A stretch of DNA of 64,000 bases. Origin: Martelella alba (GTDB lineage Bacteria; Pseudomonadota; Gammaproteobacteria; Enterobacterales; Enterobacteriaceae). Positions 61,602-64,000 of this stretch are shown piece by piece. The notes under the pieces are model-generated. The model saw only the letters and a program-made list of their open reading frames with translations. It was not told the origin of the DNA and ran no database searches. The position numbers and the translations under genes were made by a program. The stretch's first letter is position 1. The number at the start of each line of letters is the position of its first letter. The stretch covers positions 62,001 to 126,000 of the forward strand of contig NZ_SZPQ01000003.1 of NCBI RefSeq assembly GCF_005217455.1, written 5' to 3'.

Positions 61602-62467
61602 CAGCGTTTCGCCTCCTGCGTGGCATGTGATTGTTCCAGCCGTTGCCGGCAATAATCGGTATCCGAACAGATGAACATCCGGTTGCCCTGGTCGTCGAGC
61701 ACCACCTCATCAAGGTAGCTGTCCCGCGAGCCGCAAAGGGCGCAGGGCTGCTCCCAGCGCTGGACGGCGAAAGGGTAATCATCGAAATCCAAACTTTCCA
61801 CACGGGTAAAGGGCGGCAGGGCATAAATGCGCTTTTCCCGGCCGGCGCCGAACACTTGCAATGCCGGCATCATATTCATCTTGGGGTTGTCGAATTTCGG
61901 AATCGGCGACGGGTCCATGACATAACGGCCGTTGACCCGGACCGGATAGGCATAAGTCGTGGCGATATGACCGTAGCGGGCGATATCCTCATAGAGTTTC
62001 ACCTGCATCACGCCATATTCTTCCAGGGCATGCATCTTGCGGGTCTCCGTTTCGCGCGGCTCAATAAAGCGCAGCGGCTCGGGAATCGGTACCTGGTAGA
62101 CCAGGATCTGATCTTCCACAAGCGGTGTTTCCGGGATGCGGTGGCGGGTCTGGATTAATGTGGCCTCGCGGGTGCGTTCGGTGGTGGCCGCCCCGGCCAC
62201 CCGTTGGAAAAACCGGCGGATCGAGACCGCGTTGGTCGTGTCGTCCGCGCCCTGATCGATGACTTTTAGCACGTCATCGCAACCGATAAGGCTGGCGGTC
62301 AGTTGGATACCGCCAGTGCCCCAGCCGTAGGGCATCGGCATTTCCCTGCCGCCAAACGGCACCTGATAGCCGGGAATGGCCACGGCTTTCAGGATGGCGC
62401 GGCGAATCATGCGCTTGGTTTGCTCGTCCAGGTAGCCTGGATTGTAGCCGGTGAGTATCTCGGTCAT
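61601..62467 (-). CDS. phnJ: Alpha-D-ribose 1-methylphosphonate 5-phosphate C-P lyase
   Basis: The radical SAM-type enzyme that cleaves the carbon-phosphorus bond. The iron-sulfur cysteines are in QPCALCGSRD, then FICSDTDYC (about residues 243-275). GYNPGYLDEQTKRMIRRAIL opens the protein and VDPSPIPKFDNPKMNMMPAL-like sequence is present. Length is 288 (E. coli 281). It overlaps phnI and phnK by 4 and 1 bases. Confidence 0.95.
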   Translation of the reverse strand: MTEILTGYNPGYLDEQTKRMIRRAILKAVAIPGYQVPFGGREMPMPYGWGTGGIQLTASLIGCDDVLKVIDQGADDTTNAVSIRRFFQRVAGAATTERTREATLIQTRHRIPETPLVEDQILVYQVPIPEPLRFIEPRETETRKMHALEEYGVMQVKLYEDIARYGHIATTYAYPVRVNGRYVMDPSPIPKFDNPKMNMMPALQVFGAGREKRIYALPPFTRVESLDFDDYPFAVQRWEQPCALCGSRDSYLDEVVLDDQGNRMFICSDTDYCRQRLEQSHATQEAKR

Positions 62468-63585
62468 TTTCCCTGATCCCTAGTGGCGCGCGCGTCGGCG
62501 GCCTCGGTTTGCGCGTCTTGCCGCTGGGCGTATTCCCGGCGCAGACGGTGAAGTAACTCCAGCTCGGCCTGGAAATCGACATAGTGGGGTAATTTCAAAT
62601 GGGAGACGAAGCCCGACGCCTCGACGTTATCCGCATGGGAGAGCACGAACTCCTCGTCCTGGGCCGGTCCGGCCACGGGTTCGTCGTAATCGCCGGCCTG
62701 CAAGGCGCGATCCACCAGGGCCATCGCCATGGCCTTGCGTTCGGCGCGGCCAAAAACCAGGCCGTAGCCGCGGGTGAAATGTGGCGGCTCGTCGCCACAG
62801 GCAACGAAACCATTGACCATTTCGCATTCGGTTAGCAGGATCTCGCCCACATCAATAGTGAAACCCAGCTCTTCCGGCGTCCATTGCACGGTGACGTAGC
62901 CGGTGCGGATTTCCCCGGCGAAGGGATGGTTGCGGCCATAGCCGCGCTGCGAGGAATAGCCCAGGGCCAGTAGGAAGCCTTCGTCCCCCCGCGCCAGCTG
63001 CTGCAGCCGGGACGCGCGGGAGCAGGGGTAAACCGGCGGCTGGCGGGTGATATCATCCGGATCGCCGCCGTCGTCTTCTTCCGCCGGCGCGAGTTGCTCA
63101 CGGCCGAGCAGGCTGAACACATGGGCGCAGGATTCCGGCAAGGGTTCTTCGGCGCGAGGCGCCGGCGGCGCCTCGCCTTCGGCCAGCAGGGCGAAATTGA
63201 GTAGCCGGTGGGTATAATCGTAGGTGGGACCGAGCACCTGGCCGCCGGGCAGATCTTTATAGACCGCCGATATCCGGCGCTCCAGCCGCATCCGCTCCGT
63301 GTTCAGCGGTTCGCCGACGCCCAGGCGCGGCAGGGTGGTTCGATAAGCCCGTAGTAAAAATATCGCCTCGACCAGATCCCCGCCGGCTTGTTTAATGGCC
63401 AGCGAAGCCAACTGTCTATCGTATATTCCCCCCTCGGTCATGACCCGATCGACCGCCAATCCCAATTGCTGGTCGATTTGCCCGCAATCCAGGGCCGGCA
63501 GGCCGTTGTCCCCGCGTCGTAAATGTTCTTGCAACTGGTGGGCGGCGTCGATGGCCTTTTCGCCCCCTTTCACTGCGACATACAT
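62464..63585 (-). CDS. phnI: C-P lyase core subunit PhnI
   Basis: The nucleosidase subunit that couples the phosphonate to ribose from ATP. MYVAVKGGEKAIDAAHQLQE at the start, GGQVLGPTYDYTHRLLNFAL, and the long conserved part GYGRNHPFAGEIRTGY match PhnI. Length is 373 residues (E. coli 354), with extra residues around 165-185 and at the C-terminus. The start at 63585 overlaps the phnH stop as TGATG. Confidence 0.95.
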   Translation of the reverse strand: MYVAVKGGEKAIDAAHQLQEHLRRGDNGLPALDCGQIDQQLGLAVDRVMTEGGIYDRQLASLAIKQAGGDLVEAIFLLRAYRTTLPRLGVGEPLNTERMRLERRISAVYKDLPGGQVLGPTYDYTHRLLNFALLAEGEAPPAPRAEEPLPESCAHVFSLLGREQLAPAEEDDGGDPDDITRQPPVYPCSRASRLQQLARGDEGFLLALGYSSQRGYGRNHPFAGEIRTGYVTVQWTPEELGFTIDVGEILLTECEMVNGFVACGDEPPHFTRGYGLVFGRAERKAMAMALVDRALQAGDYDEPVAGPAQDEEFVLSHADNVEASGFVSHLKLPHYVDFQAELELLHRLRREYAQRQDAQTEAADARATRDQGK

Positions 63586-64000
63586 CAGCACACCTCCACA
63601 TGGATGGTTCTCGGCACGGCCATTAACCGGTCTTCGCACAGCAGTATAAAATCCAGCCCCGCTGGGAAAGGGTGCGGCCGGCGCAGCAGGTATCGCAAAA
63701 CCGCCGGCGGCAGCGCCGGCGCGATAATCCGCTCATCCCGAATACCCGGTCCGCGCAGCCTGAGCGGCGTGCCTTCCGCCAGGCTGTCGATTTGCACCAG
63801 GACGGTAACGCCGTTTTCCGGCGAAAGCGCGTCGCCGCACGGCAACGTCGCAAGGATCGCGTCATCCATTTGGCCATCGAACAACGCCAGGACCGCCTGT
63901 TGCGGCTGTTCGGCGAGCGGGGCGCCGGTATGGAAGCGCACGCTGGCGGCGACGCTGTCCCTTGACAGCGCGGGGGCGATATAGACGGCCGTTTCACCAT
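63585..64000 (-). CDS. phnH: C-P lyase core subunit PhnH, 5' end outside window
   Basis: A core subunit of the C-P lyase complex. The visible part (138 codons) runs from the window edge with ETAVYIAPALSRDSVAASVR, then LRGPGIRDE and PHPFPAGLDFILLCEDRLMA, ending RTIHVEVC, as in PhnH. The frame is open at base 64000, so the gene begins beyond the window, where phnG is expected by synteny. Confidence 0.92.
   Translation of the reverse strand, partial: GETAVYIAPALSRDSVAASVRFHTGAPLAEQPQQAVLALFDGQMDDAILATLPCGDALSPENGVTVLVQIDSLAEGTPLRLRGPGIRDERIIAPALPPAVLRYLLRRPHPFPAGLDFILLCEDRLMAVPRTIHVEVC

Overview
The window looks like a chromosomal segment of a gammaproteobacterium of the order Enterobacterales, most likely a Sodalis-like member of the Pectobacteriaceae/Bruguierivoracaceae. 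The first 31 kb follows the E. coli 24-26 min gene order (pabC-mltG-tmk-holB-tatD-ptsG-hinT-ycfL-lpoB-thiK-nagZ-ycfP-ndh-ycfJ-mfd-lolCDE-cobB-pepT-roxA-phoQP-purB-hflD-mnmA-nudJ-icd). Most proteins match E. coli in length and signature residues. Several E. coli neighbours are missing: nagK, the potABCD block and rluE. Three gene remnants, imperfect palindromic repeats between genes, and a PhoQ with a depleted acidic sensor patch fit a Sodalis-type genome. This assignment is inference from gene content, not from a marker gene.

Layout. 1-10.1 kb: folate and cell-wall genes, DNA polymerase III delta', the glucose PTS gene ptsG with a recognisable CRP/Mlc/SgrS-type control region, lipoproteins and salvage enzymes. 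10.1-12.6 kb: ndh behind a perfect FNR consensus, then ycfJ. 12.7-19.6 kb: mfd on the minus strand and the lipoprotein exporter lolCDE. 19.6-30.9 kb: cobB, pepT, roxA, phoPQ with a PhoP box, purB-hflD-mnmA, nudJ and icd. 31-35.8 kb is more plastic: an alcohol dehydrogenase fragment, an MgtC/YhiD-family protein, a 2-hydroxyacid dehydrogenase, a frameshifted FAD-monooxygenase fragment, argG, palindromic repeats and a 50-residue single-span membrane protein. 35.8-38.2 kb: an uncharacterised NarL-type two-component system. 38.8-42.8 kb: the sorbitol (glucitol) operon srlAEBD-gutM-srlR. 42.9-44.2 kb: a lone arsB.

44.4-57.8 kb is the main accessory region. It holds a four-gene polar amino acid ABC importer divergent from an amidase; an OpgB shorter than its E. 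coli counterpart; and a second operon made of a solute-binding protein, a fused permease-ATPase, a RidA protein and an acetamidase/formamidase, ending in a strong terminator. That operon lies downstream of a GntR/FCD regulator with an 18-bp perfect palindrome at its promoter. The two importers and two amide hydrolases suggest uptake and hydrolysis of amide-type nitrogen compounds; the substrate is unknown. A small XRE repressor with its own palindromic operator and a truncated NTF2/SnoaL-like gene follow. 57.8-64.0 kb carries the C-P lyase operon phnHIJKLMN, read leftward and ending in a hexapeptide acetyltransferase where E. coli has phnO. phnH runs off the window end.

Nothing here is a clearly new defence or mobile system. 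The best leads are the amide/ABC cluster, the unassigned two-component system with a nearby small membrane protein, the altered PhoQ sensor patch, and the family of intergenic palindromes.
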